A DNA stretch of 15,735 bases from CAZUFB01 sp964619775 (GTDB lineage: Bacteria > Actinomycetota > Coriobacteriia > Coriobacteriales > UMGS124), in contig CAZUFB010000050.1 of assembly GCA_964619775.1 (NCBI GenBank), positions 1 through 15,735 of the forward strand. Reading direction: 5' to 3'. The notes below the pieces were generated by a model that saw only the letters and a list, made by a program, of their open reading frames with translations, was not told the origin of the DNA and did not search any database. The translations under genes were made by a program, and so were the position numbers. Below, piece by piece: positions 1 through 7,000 of this stretch. Positions within the stretch are counted from its first letter, which is position 1; every line of letters begins with the position of its first letter.

Positions 1-134
1 TAACAAACTTCTTACTGATTTGTAAGAGAACCGCATGAAGAAGCAATGGAACATCGCAAGTTGATGTGGCAAGATGGGTATATCGAACGTCAAGTAAAAC
101 CTGCTGTAGTGGGTTGCGGGCAAACAACACGTGC

Positions 135-142
135 AAAGGAGG
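135..142 (+). promoter_or_regulatory. Strong Shine-Dalgarno site fixing the start of a 31-aa ORF
   Basis: AAAGGAGG lies 8 bases before the ATG at 151. The frame is open upstream to an ATG at 46, but that codon has no comparable site, so this sequence decides the start of the small membrane protein. Confidence 0.7.
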
Positions 143-150
143 CGACCGAG

Positions 151-246
151 ATGGGTGTCATGTCGATTGTTGTAGGGGCGCTGCTGTTCTTGATCCCGGG
201 CGCATGCCTGTACGTGGGATATATGACCGACTCCGGCAGGATGTAA
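151..246 (+). CDS. Small single-pass membrane protein, 31 aa
   Basis: I do not recognise a family. The short frame follows a near-perfect ribosome binding site. It encodes a peptide that is mostly one hydrophobic segment (about residues 3-23, SIVVGALLFLIPGACLYVGY) with a short polar tail (TDSGRM), which suggests a membrane-embedded microprotein. A second in-frame ATG at 160 is possible but sits too close to the ribosome binding site. A hairpin terminator at 313-350 follows about 65 bases after the stop, consistent with a monocistronic unit. The next intact gene, queD, is on the other strand, so there is no operon context. Small hydrophobic peptides can be regulators of membrane complexes or type I toxins; nothing here separates these. 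The good translation signal plus terminator argue for a real gene, but without homologues it remains tentative. Confidence 0.5.
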   Translation: MGVMSIVVGALLFLIPGACLYVGYMTDSGRM

Positions 247-312
247 GCTGCTTCTCGTGCGATTCCGAGCCTAGAACGGCACGTGCATGCAGCACGCTGT
301 GCAACACAACAA

Positions 313-350
313 GGCGCGGGCCGACTTCCCTTTTTGTAGTCGCCCGCGCC
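313..350. terminator. Hairpin terminator, possibly bidirectional
   Basis: GGCGCGGGC then CGAC (313-325) pairs with GTCGCCCGCGCC (339-350), leaving one bulged C and a 13-base T-rich loop. The plus-strand tail is GCTTTGTTCT, moderately T-rich. On the minus strand the tail (TTGTTGTGTT) is also T-rich, so it could stop transcription from both sides. Confidence 0.6.
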
Positions 351-373
351 GCTTTGTTCTGTGACCGTGGTTT

Positions 374-606
374 TTATGCCGCTGCCTGCCCGGCCGGCTG
401 TCGGTTGCCTGCCTGTCCGGCCGCAAGCCGACGCCATTCTTCGGGGCCTTCCACCGCAAGGTCGTTGTCGATGGCGTGGAGCCCTGCATATACGTGCGGC
501 ATAAGCCATGGCGTCCCCGAAGAAGAACCGGTCGAGAACGACGGACGTGCGGTCGTTTGCGACGGGGCCGACAACGACATCGGCCCCGTGCGCCATCGAT
601 TGCCAT
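374..606 (-). pseudogene. Frameshifted C-terminal remnant resembling DUF3990
   Basis: Read on the minus strand from about 596, the frame gives HGADVVVGPVANDRTSVVLD followed by RFFFGDAMAY. The GPVAND core preceded by an [DI]V[VI] strand is what I remember as the hallmark of DUF3990. The continuation fits better in another frame (GLHAIDNDLAVEGPEEWRRL, ending at the stop at 374-376), implying a frameshift near 490-515. No start codon or N-terminal half is present, and the frame runs upstream toward the queD stop at 674. This is best read as a decayed gene end. DUF3990 is, as far as I recall, grouped with ADP-ribosyltransferase-like folds and often sits beside small partner genes; none survives here. 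The remaining sequence at 247-673 holds only the terminator. The match rests on one short motif from memory, so confidence is moderate. Confidence 0.42.
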
Positions 607-673
607 CTCCGGGCGGCGGGCCCGACAAGACCTCCTTTTGTGCGGTAGAGCCGGATCTTAGCTGCGTCCCCTC

Positions 674-1012
674 CTACTCGTCGCGCTCCCAGACCGCCAC
701 GTTGCTCTCGGTTTCGGCCACCTCGACGCGGTAGCACGTCTCGCCCACCTGCTCGGCGCACCAGCGGGCGATGTTCTCGGCCGTAGGGTTGTAGGGGAGC
801 GTCTCGTTGAGGTTGGTGTGGTCGATGGCCCCGTGGACAAGCCTCTTGATGCGCGTGAAGTCGACGACCATCCCGTCCTCGTTGAGCTCCTTGGCCTTGC
901 AGTGCACGGTGACGATCCAGTTGTGGCCGTGCAGGTTCTCGCAGTACCCCTCGGCCGAGCAGTTTACGGCGTGCGCGCCCGATATTTCGAGCTGCTTGCT
1001 GACGTAGTACAC
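674..1012 (-). CDS. queD: 6-carboxy-5,6,7,8-tetrahydropterin synthase QueD
   Basis: This enzyme converts 7,8-dihydroneopterin triphosphate to 6-carboxytetrahydropterin, the second step in making preQ0/queuosine, in the cytosol. The 112-residue protein has the usual family length. Zinc ligands are H14, H28 and H30 (HGH motif); the catalytic residues C24, D64 and H65 (DHTNLNE) are present, with E102 at the pterin-binding end. The start is GTG at 1012, chosen because TGGAGG lies 6 bases upstream (1019-1024) and the protein begins as expected for the family. It follows the aminotransferase gene by 41 bases on the same strand and is probably co-transcribed, which is odd because queC, queE and queF are not in the window; the rest of the pathway must be encoded elsewhere or queuosine precursors salvaged. 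A role as a related pterin synthase is less likely given the intact Cys/Asp/His set. Confidence 0.93.
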   Translation of the reverse strand: MYYVSKQLEISGAHAVNCSAEGYCENLHGHNWIVTVHCKAKELNEDGMVVDFTRIKRLVHGAIDHTNLNETLPYNPTAENIARWCAEQVGETCYRVEVAETESNVAVWERDE

Positions 1013-1053
1013 GTGCGTCCTCCAAACCGGTGTGCACGGTGATTCTAGGCCTT

Positions 1054-2259
1054 CTAACAGGTCGTGCCGCGATACTCCTCAAGAAGCGCCTTGAACGCGG
1101 GCAGGGCGTTCTCGATGGTCTTCTGATCCACGCAGTAGCTGATGCGCACCCAGCCGGGCACGCCGAAGTCGTCGCTGGGTACCAGCAGCAGCTCGTAGCC
1201 GTCGCGCGCGCGGGCCGAAAAAGCCTTGGCGTCGGGCTCCAGCGCACGGACCCACAGGTAGAACGCCCCGCGCGGTTCCACGCACTCGTAGCCCATCTCG
1301 CTCAGCGCCTCAAAGAGCAGCGCGCGGTTGCGGGCGTAGGCCTCCACGTCGCTCGGCAGGCCGCAGCACTTCTCGATGGCGCGCTGGATGATGGAGGGCG
1401 CGCACACGTAGCCCAGCGCGCGGCCTGCGCCGCACACCGCGGCGTACACCTCGTCGTGGTCGGGCATGGTGTTCGGCACCAGGACGTAGCCGATGCGCTC
1501 GCCCGGCAGGCTGAGCGACTTGCTGTACGAGTAGCATACGAGGGTGTTCTCGTAGATCGACGGCACCCACGGCACCTCCACGCCATCGTAGGCTATCTCG
1601 CGGTAGGGCTCGTCGGAGACGAGGTAGACGGTTCGCCCGTTGCGCCGGGACGCGGCGCGCAGCACCTCGGCCAGCGAGCCCAGGTCCTCGGCGGGGTAGA
1701 CGGTGCCGGTGGGGTTGTTGGGGGAGTTGACGATGACCGCGCGCGTGCGGGGCGTGATGCGCGCCGCGAGGTCGTCGAGGTCGATCTGCGAGTCGGCGGT
1801 GCGGGCGGGCGAGAGCACGCAGGTACCGCCGGCCGCCTCGATCCATACGCGGTACTCGGGGAAGAACGGCGCGATGACGATGACTTCGTCTCCAGGGTCG
1901 CACACGGCGCTGATGCAGGCGTCGAGGGCTGCGGCCGCGCCCATCGTGAGGTAGAGGTCGTCGGCCCCGTAGGCGGTGCCGTGGCGCTCGTTGAGCACGG
2001 CGGCGATGGCCGCGCGCGTCGAGGGCAGGCCGGCGGCGGGGGTGTAGCCGTGCAGTTCGAGGGACGGCTCCTCAAGCGCCTCGACGATGGCCTGTTTGAC
2101 CTCGGCCGGCGCGGGGACGCTCGGGTTGCCGATGCTGAAGTCGAACACCTTGTCGTCGCCGATCTGGGCCTTGCGGGCCTGTCCGTAGGCGAACAGCTCG
2201 CGGATGGAGGAGCCCTGGGCACCCAGGGCGTATGCGTTGTCGTTGCAGCTTGCGGGCAT
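1054..2259 (-). CDS. PLP-dependent class I/II aminotransferase
   Basis: A 401-residue fold-type I aminotransferase of the aspartate/aromatic aminotransferase group, which transfers an amino group from an amino acid to a 2-oxo acid in the cytosol. Visible landmarks are the N-terminal FSIGNPSVPAP (41-51), HGYTPAAGLPSTR (70-82), SPNNPTG (179-185, cofactor-ring Asn), SDEPYRE (215-221, Asp216 to the pyridine nitrogen and Tyr219), SYSKSLSLPGERIGY (244-258, Schiff-base Lys247 and phosphate-binding Arg255) and WVRISY (370-375, Arg372 binding the substrate carboxylate). The start at 2259 is supported by AAAGGAG 8 bases upstream and by the family-typical N-terminus. The frame stays open back to 2898, but that part lies over the oppositely oriented DUF3592 gene and has no aminotransferase sequence. 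queD follows 41 bases downstream. The exact substrate (Asp, Ala, aromatic or branched chain) cannot be told from the motifs. Confidence 0.93.
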   Translation of the reverse strand: MPASCNDNAYALGAQGSSIRELFAYGQARKAQIGDDKVFDFSIGNPSVPAPAEVKQAIVEALEEPSLELHGYTPAAGLPSTRAAIAAVLNERHGTAYGADDLYLTMGAAAALDACISAVCDPGDEVIVIAPFFPEYRVWIEAAGGTCVLSPARTADSQIDLDDLAARITPRTRAVIVNSPNNPTGTVYPAEDLGSLAEVLRAASRRNGRTVYLVSDEPYREIAYDGVEVPWVPSIYENTLVCYSYSKSLSLPGERIGYVLVPNTMPDHDEVYAAVCGAGRALGYVCAPSIIQRAIEKCCGLPSDVEAYARNRALLFEALSEMGYECVEPRGAFYLWVRALEPDAKAFSARARDGYELLLVPSDDFGVPGWVRISYCVDQKTIENALPAFKALLEEYRGTTC

Positions 2260-2301
2260 GGCGGGCGCTCCTTTGCTGGCAGGTTTGTGGACACTCCCAG
2301 C

Positions 2302-2307
2302 ATGATA
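2302..2307 (-). promoter_or_regulatory. Candidate -10 element for the aminotransferase-queD unit
   Basis: On the minus strand TATCAT (5 of 6 to TATAAT) lies 42 bases before the aminotransferase start. No good -35 box is visible at the usual distance, so this is tentative. Confidence 0.25.
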
Positions 2308-2460
2308 GTGCGCCCGTGCGCGCCCGGTGCCCGCTGTGGCAAAATCCTGAGAGATTCGCACGGCAGGCGCGTCGGCGTGCGGTTGTGCGGCCGGCTGCGC
2401 GGTTCGTGCGCGGCATGGGTGCCCCGGGCGGCGCGCAGGGAGACGGGAGGCGGGTGCAGG

Positions 2461-3024
2461 ATGGGCGACGTCGACGGCACGACGATGGGCGCGACGGTGT
2501 TTCTCACGCTGCTGGGATTGCTGTTCGCGGCGATCGGGCTGTACATGGTGCTGCGCGCCTGGTATCTGGATCGCCGCTGCACGGAGACGGTGCGCGGTCA
2601 AATCGTCGAGATCCGCGACGAGAACCTGCTGAAGCGCTCCAAGAAGAAGCAGAAGGAGGAGCCCGTCGTGGCCGCCAACGAGGCCATCGCGGCCAAGAAG
2701 CGCGCCTACCGGGCCAAGAAGCGCAGGCAGGCCGCCGCCGAGATGGACGCGCAGGTCGCAAGCTGGCGGCCCATCGTGCGCTTTACGGTGGACGACCGCA
2801 CGTTCGACGTGCGCGCCGCCTGCGGCACGACCCAGAACCGCTACAAGGTGGGCGAGGCGTGCGACGTCCACTACGACCCGGCGCGCCCCGCTCGCCACTG
2901 GCTTTCCATCGACGGGCTGCCCAAGTCGGTGGGCGTCATGCTTGCCATCGGCGGTGCGGGGCTCATCCTCATCGGCATCGCCTGCTGGTTCGTGCTTCCC
3001 GCCCTCAACAGCCTTGCGGCATAG
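2461..3024 (+). CDS. DUF3592-family membrane protein
   Basis: A 187-residue protein of unknown function. One TM helix is at about 11-34 (ATVFLTLLGLLFAAIGLYMV) and another at about 157-180 (VGVMLAIGGAGLILIGIACW). Between them is a soluble beta-rich region with the DUF3592 pattern: RPIVRFTVDDRTFDVRA (103-119) and YKVGEACDVHYDPARPARHW (128-147), i.e. P-[IV]-V-x-F and a late VxYDPxxP element. Residues 53-98 form a strongly basic Lys/Arg/Ala/Glu-rich insertion, probably a helix or coiled coil, that I would not expect in a minimal family member. The start at 2461 is preceded by GGGAGG (2445-2450); an in-frame ATG at codon 9 is an alternative. The gene is divergent from the aminotransferase and convergent with flavoprotein 1, separated from the latter by a hairpin. 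The family's role is not established. Confidence 0.8.
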   Translation: MGDVDGTTMGATVFLTLLGLLFAAIGLYMVLRAWYLDRRCTETVRGQIVEIRDENLLKRSKKKQKEEPVVAANEAIAAKKRAYRAKKRRQAAAEMDAQVASWRPIVRFTVDDRTFDVRAACGTTQNRYKVGEACDVHYDPARPARHWLSIDGLPKSVGVMLAIGGAGLILIGIACWFVLPALNSLAA

Positions 3025-3098
3025 CTGCGCGTCCAGCGCTCCGCACGTCCCGCATGGCCCGCCGGCTTGAGCGTCGTGCCGGCTTGCGCACCCTGTTC

Positions 3099-3133
3099 GG
3101 CGCGGCTCCGCACAAGCCGTGCGGAGCCGCGCC
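3099..3133. terminator. Perfect 15-bp hairpin between convergent genes
   Basis: GGCGCGGCTCCGCAC (3099-3113) is followed by the 5-base loop AAGCC and its exact complement (3119-3133). It sits between the stop codons of the DUF3592 gene (plus) and flavoprotein 1 (minus), the expected place for a bidirectional terminator. No U-tract follows on either strand. Confidence 0.6.
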
Positions 3134-3150
3134 CATGGTTCGGCCTTGCC

Positions 3151-5034
3151 TTATGCGTTGGCGATGGCCTCGGCCGCGAGCTTGCCGCTCGTCAGCGCCC
3201 AGCCGTTGTTGGCGCCGGAGGGCGAGTTGGACCCCATGACGCCGCCCACGACCTCGCCGGCCGCGTACAGGCCGCCGATGACCTCGCCGTCGGTGTTTTC
3301 GACCTGCAGGGAGGTGTTGACCACCAGGCCGCCCATCGTGGTGGCGTAGCGCGGCTTCTGCTCCACCATGTAGTACTCGCCGTCGCCGATCTCCATCTGC
3401 AGGTAGTCTCCGTCGCGGCCGAACTCGTCGATACCCTCGCGCACGCCGGCGTTGTAGTCCTCGACGGTGGCGACGAGCACCTCGGGGTCGATGCCCACGC
3501 GCTCGGCGACGTCCTCGACGGACTCGCCGTGGGCGAAGACGGGCGTGGTGGAGCCGTTGGCCTCGAGCCACTCGGCGACGCGGTCCATGTTGAAGCCGGT
3601 GCCGGGCAGCGCGGTCTCCCACACGGCGTAGTTCTCGGCGTCCATGAACAGGTAGAGCAGCGAGCCCTCCTGCTGCAGCTGCACCTCGAGGATGTCGTGG
3701 TTCGAGGCGCGCTCGTTGACGACGCGCTCGCCCTCGGGGCTCACGAGGATGGCGCTCATCGGCCATACGAGCAGGTTGCCGTCGATGGTCGACTTGGCGC
3801 GGCCCGCCGAGACCTCCACGCCGTTGGGGTACTGCTTGGCGTACTCGAGCATGCGCGTGGCGGCGTCGACGTCCTCGGCGGTGGCCACGGTGAGGCCGTC
3901 TCCCGTCGAGGTCGTGAGGCCGTAGTACAGCGAGTCGGCGAGCGACTCGGGAAGCCACCGGCTGCTCGCGCCGTAGCCGCCGGTGGTGAGGATGACGGCC
4001 GGGGCGGCGATGTTGTAGGTGGTGCCGTCCTTGGCGGTGGCCTGGATGCCGCTCACCGCGCCGTCGGCCATCGTGATGCTCTGGATGGAGGTGTCGAGCA
4101 GAACCTCGGCGCCCGAGGCGTCCAGGGCCACGCGCAGGCTGCGGCAGGCGCCCGCGCCGCCGTCGGTGTAGGCGAGTTCGCGGTCGTGGCTGTACTCGGC
4201 CAGGTTGTGCAGGCCGCCCTCCATGTTGTACTCGACGCCGCAGTAGGTGTTGAGCCAGTTGGTGGTCTCGCCCACGTTGTTGGCGTAGAGCTCGATGAGC
4301 TCTTCGACGCACATGTTCTCGCCGTTGGCCTGGAAGTCCTCGATCATCGACTCGGGGGAGTCGTCGGAGACGCCGGCCTCGACCTGCAGGTCGCTGCAGG
4401 TGACGACCTGGTTGCCGCCCGATACCGAGATGCAGCCGCCGGTGCGGTAGGTCTTCTCCACGAGCACGGCGTTCAGCCCCAGCTCCTGCAGGCGGATCGT
4501 CGCGGCCATGCCGGCGGCGCCCGCGCCCACGACCACGGCGTCGGCGGTCATCTCGACGACCTCGGTGGAGGGTTCCTCGTCCACGCTGGCCCACAGGGCG
4601 TCCAGGTCGGCGCCGGCCTGCTCGGCGGCGGCCGCGACGGCGTTGAGGATGGCGGCGCTCGTTATGGTGGCGCCGGTCATCGTGTCGACGCCAAGGCTCT
4701 GCTTCTCGACGATAAGCTGGGGCAGCTGCTCCAAGGCGCCTTCGGCCACGATGGCGGTCTCGGACTGCGAGACGATCTCGATGGAGTCGATGGCGTGCTC
4801 GCTGAAGGTGACGTCCACCACGACGTCGCCGCCGTTGCCCTCGAACGAGCCGGTGTAGGTGCCCGGGGTGTAGGTCTGCTCGACGGACGCCTCGTCGGCA
4901 CGGGCGCTGCGGGTGCGCAGGCCGAGCGATCCCGAAAGCGCCGCGGCGCCGGCGAGGGCGCCGGCCGCGCAGGTGAACGCGCGTCTCGAGATGCCGCGGG
5001 ACGGGTTGAGGGTGGTGACGGGGTGGTTGCTCAT
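3151..5034 (-). CDS. Tat-exported FMN/FAD flavoprotein oxidoreductase (flavoprotein 1)
   Basis: A 627-residue extracytoplasmic flavoprotein of the fumarate/urocanate reductase-like superfamily. Residues 1-47 are a Tat signal (SRRAF at 16-20, hydrophobic core 21-38, likely cleavage after SARA). Residues about 58-140 are an FMN-binding domain with DTMTGATITS (117-126); T123 is the expected site of covalent FMN attachment by an ApbE-type flavin transferase. From 164 on there is an FAD_binding_2 domain: GAGAAG (170-175), VEKTYRTGGCISVSGG (192-207), LTTGGYG (349-355) and GGLYAAGEVVGGVMGSNSPS (587-606). By eye, the fumarate reductase catalytic residues are replaced (see findings), so the substrate is unknown. 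The start at 5034 has AAGGAGG 4 bases upstream and gives a standard Tat peptide; the frame continues upstream without family sequence. It is divergent from the membrane LuxR gene at 5424, its probable regulator. No cytochrome partner or apbE is in the window. Confidence 0.95.
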   Translation of the reverse strand: MSNHPVTTLNPSRGISRRAFTCAAGALAGAAALSGSLGLRTRSARADEASVEQTYTPGTYTGSFEGNGGDVVVDVTFSEHAIDSIEIVSQSETAIVAEGALEQLPQLIVEKQSLGVDTMTGATITSAAILNAVAAAAEQAGADLDALWASVDEEPSTEVVEMTADAVVVGAGAAGMAATIRLQELGLNAVLVEKTYRTGGCISVSGGNQVVTCSDLQVEAGVSDDSPESMIEDFQANGENMCVEELIELYANNVGETTNWLNTYCGVEYNMEGGLHNLAEYSHDRELAYTDGGAGACRSLRVALDASGAEVLLDTSIQSITMADGAVSGIQATAKDGTTYNIAAPAVILTTGGYGASSRWLPESLADSLYYGLTTSTGDGLTVATAEDVDAATRMLEYAKQYPNGVEVSAGRAKSTIDGNLLVWPMSAILVSPEGERVVNERASNHDILEVQLQQEGSLLYLFMDAENYAVWETALPGTGFNMDRVAEWLEANGSTTPVFAHGESVEDVAERVGIDPEVLVATVEDYNAGVREGIDEFGRDGDYLQMEIGDGEYYMVEQKPRYATTMGGLVVNTSLQVENTDGEVIGGLYAAGEVVGGVMGSNSPSGANNGWALTSGKLAAEAIANA

Positions 5035-5423
5035 CGTTCCTCCTTGACGGGATGCGCCGCAGGCCCGCTTCGGGGCCGACGGCCTTAACGAGGCTGTGTG
5101 CGCCGACGGGGGTGCGGGCTTGCACGTGTTGGGAAGGGCGACCTGCGAGCGGCTCCCCGGCGGCGCGACACGGGTGCCACTGTAACCCTTGCCGGTTGTT
5201 TTGCTAGCACCCCAAACGGGCCGTTCGCGTTTTAGCAGGCCAGGAGGTGCGGGCGACCCGAAAGGGGTCGGGCGGGTGCATGCGGTTGGACGGCGGTCTG
5301 CCGCCGCGTGCGTTAAAGGTACGCGGCAGGTCGACGCGGCAGCCGGTGCTTTTGCTACCATGGGCGCGTCTTCGGCCGCCCTGCGGCCGAGCCGGGTCGA
5401 GGCGGACGGGGTGGTGGGGTTCG
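5035..5423. promoter_or_regulatory. Divergent intergenic region, flavoprotein 1 / LuxR regulator
   Basis: This 389-bp space separates two divergent starts and should hold both promoters and the LuxR target. I see a small hairpin (CGACCC-GAAAG-GGTCG, 5254-5270) whose core recurs upstream of the ABC importer. On the minus strand TACAGT at about 5178-5183 is a weak -10 candidate for flavoprotein 1. No convincing -35 box, operator dyad or RNA gene is seen. Confidence 0.35.
5253..5268 (+). repeat. Short repeat copy 1 (16 bases)
   Basis: GCGACCCGAAAGGGGT is identical to 10330-10345. Here it forms a hairpin (CGACCC/GGGTCG). Both copies lie in intergenic regions. Confidence 0.4.
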
Positions 5424-6896
5424 ATGCAATGGATGAGGTCGCTGCGTCCGCAGCATCTGGGTCTCATGATGGTGCACATGTGGATCTATTGCTCCACGCA
5501 CCGGCCTTCGCTGACCGACGACCTGTCGGTGATGACCGTCATGTACACGGCCCTTTCGGCCCTGCTCGTCGTACTGTTCTTCGTCGTCCGCCGGGCGACG
5601 CGCGCCGGTATCGGCCTCGACGGCTTCCCTGCGCCGCGCGCTGCCGTCGTCTCCGACGTGCTTGCGGCGGCGGGCATGGCGGTCGGGGCGGTGTTGCTGG
5701 CGGTGCCCCTGGGGCTGCCCGCCGTACCGACCGTGGCGGTCGCCTCGGCTGCAGGCGGCCTCGGCGTCGCCTGGGCCTACATGCGCTGGGGGCAGTTCTA
5801 CGCCAAGCTCGATATCCGCTATGCCGCCCCTCTCATCTTTGCAAGCATGGCGCTGGGGTCGATCGGCAAGGCGGTCGTCGACGTGCTGCCCGCCGTGCCG
5901 GCGGCCGCGGTGATGGCATGCCTGCCCTTTGCGGCCTTTGCCTGCATGCGCCGGTCGCTTGCAAGCGTGCCGCCGGCCCCGAAGCCGGACGTCTACTACA
6001 ACGACCGCACGGTGGGGTCGCTTGCGCGCCTGGCGGCGGGCATTGCGGTGTTCAGCCTCACGACGGGCGTCATCCAGTCGGTGCTGCTCGAGGCCGAACC
6101 CATCCCCGTCGCGTCGATCCTGGTGCACCATGGCAGCGAGGTGGTTCTGGCTGTGGCCATGGTTGCCTGGGTGGCGCTGTTCAAACGCGGACTCGACTTC
6201 AGCCGCACCTGGCGCCTCATCCTCATACTCATGGCGACGGCGCTCATCTTCGAGCCGCACTTCGATCCGGGCTTCCTCACCTATCTGCTGTCGCTCGTGC
6301 GCACGGCCCAGACGTTCCTCATCGTCTTTCTCTTCCTGGCGCTGGCCGACATCGCGCGCCACAGCCCCTACCATCCGATGGCCGTGTTCTCGCTGGGGTG
6401 GGTCGCCTACACGCTGCCGTTCATGGCGGGCAAGGCGGTGGGCGACGAGCTCGTGGCCATCGGCGGGCAGGACGCGGCGGTCGTCATGTCGGCCATCGTG
6501 TGGCTGCTCGTGGTGGTGATGCTCTTCGTGCTCGACGACTCGGCGGTGGGCAACCGGCTCATCTTCACCGAGCTCAACGACGGTGGAGAGGACGACACGC
6601 TGGCCAAGCGCATGGGCGCCGTGCAGCAGCAGCTCAACGAGCAGAGCGACGCGAACCGCCGCGGGACCGACGTGCTGGCCCTGCGCTGCGACGCCTTGTC
6701 GAAGGAGTACAAGCTCACCCCGCGCGAGCGCGAGATCCTGGAGCTGCTCGTGCGGGGGCGCAGCAAGGCCCACATCGCCGATGCGTTCCTCATCTCAGAG
6801 AACACCGTGCGCGGCCACGTGAAGCACATCTACGCCAAGCTCGGCGTCCACGGCAAGCAGGAGCTGCTCGACAAGGCCGAATCGGTGGTGATATAG
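5424..6896 (+). CDS. Membrane-bound LuxR-family transcriptional regulator
   Basis: A 490-residue one-component regulator: about 12 hydrophobic segments between residues 10 and 371 (for example 34-54, 76-98, 132-152, 199-221, 284-309, 350-370), a linker with a Gln/Asn-rich likely helical stretch (397-425), and a C-terminal LuxR/GerE helix-turn-helix (429-490). The HTH carries KLTPREREILELLVRG and the recognition region ISENTVRGHVKHIYAKLGV. There is no receiver domain, so signal sensing presumably occurs in the membrane part. This architecture is common in Eggerthellaceae beside reductase genes. The start is uncertain: ATG 5424 and ATG 5433 are close together and neither has a strong ribosome binding site; the frame is open to 5247, but that extension is Arg/Gly-rich without the RPQHLGL opening. 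The gene is divergent from flavoprotein 1, suggesting it controls that gene in response to its substrate (inference). Confidence 0.9.
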   Translation: MQWMRSLRPQHLGLMMVHMWIYCSTHRPSLTDDLSVMTVMYTALSALLVVLFFVVRRATRAGIGLDGFPAPRAAVVSDVLAAAGMAVGAVLLAVPLGLPAVPTVAVASAAGGLGVAWAYMRWGQFYAKLDIRYAAPLIFASMALGSIGKAVVDVLPAVPAAAVMACLPFAAFACMRRSLASVPPAPKPDVYYNDRTVGSLARLAAGIAVFSLTTGVIQSVLLEAEPIPVASILVHHGSEVVLAVAMVAWVALFKRGLDFSRTWRLILILMATALIFEPHFDPGFLTYLLSLVRTAQTFLIVFLFLALADIARHSPYHPMAVFSLGWVAYTLPFMAGKAVGDELVAIGGQDAAVVMSAIVWLLVVVMLFVLDDSAVGNRLIFTELNDGGEDDTLAKRMGAVQQQLNEQSDANRRGTDVLALRCDALSKEYKLTPREREILELLVRGRSKAHIADAFLISENTVRGHVKHIYAKLGVHGKQELLDKAESVVI

Positions 6897-6899
6897 CGA

Positions 6900-6945
6900 G
6901 ACCCGGCCCCGATACGCGCCGTGCTGCGCATGCCGGGGTCGGGCC
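6900..6945. terminator. Hairpin between convergent LuxR and binding-protein genes
   Basis: GACCCGGCCCCG (6900-6911) pairs with CGGGGTCGGGCC (6934-6945) with one G-T wobble and one mismatch. An inner GCGC/GCGC stem is possible in the 22-base loop. It starts 4 bases after the LuxR stop codon and lies 55 bases from the binding-protein stop. There is no clear U-tract. Confidence 0.5.
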
Positions 6946-7000
6946 AGGCACATGTGATGTTAGGATGTCCTGCTCTTGAGGTGCGAACCAAAGGAAAGGG

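Noticed and set aside
1..45. Small inverted repeat CTTAC/GTAAG near the window edge
   Set aside because: A 5-bp stem in AT-rich DNA at the cut end of the window is too weak to interpret.
1030..2460. Long plus-strand frame upstream of and continuous with the DUF3592 gene
   Set aside because: It is antisense to the aminotransferase, has a Gly/Val/Arg/His-biased composition typical of GC-rich shadow frames, and shows no domain; the DUF3592 protein begins at 2461 behind a ribosome binding site.
2260..2898. N-terminal extension of the aminotransferase frame on the minus strand
   Set aside because: It lies over the DUF3592 gene and has no aminotransferase sequence; the start at 2259 has AAAGGAG and the normal family N-terminus.
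3067..5088. 673-residue plus-strand frame opposite flavoprotein 1
   Set aside because: Composition is that of an antisense shadow (Gly/Val/Asp/His-rich) and no motif is seen, while the minus strand encodes a complete Tat/FMN/FAD protein.
5189..6979. 596-residue plus-strand frame and 472-residue minus-strand frame over the LuxR gene
   Set aside because: Both are Arg/Gly/His-rich out-of-frame shadows; only the 5424-6896 frame has TM segments and an HTH.
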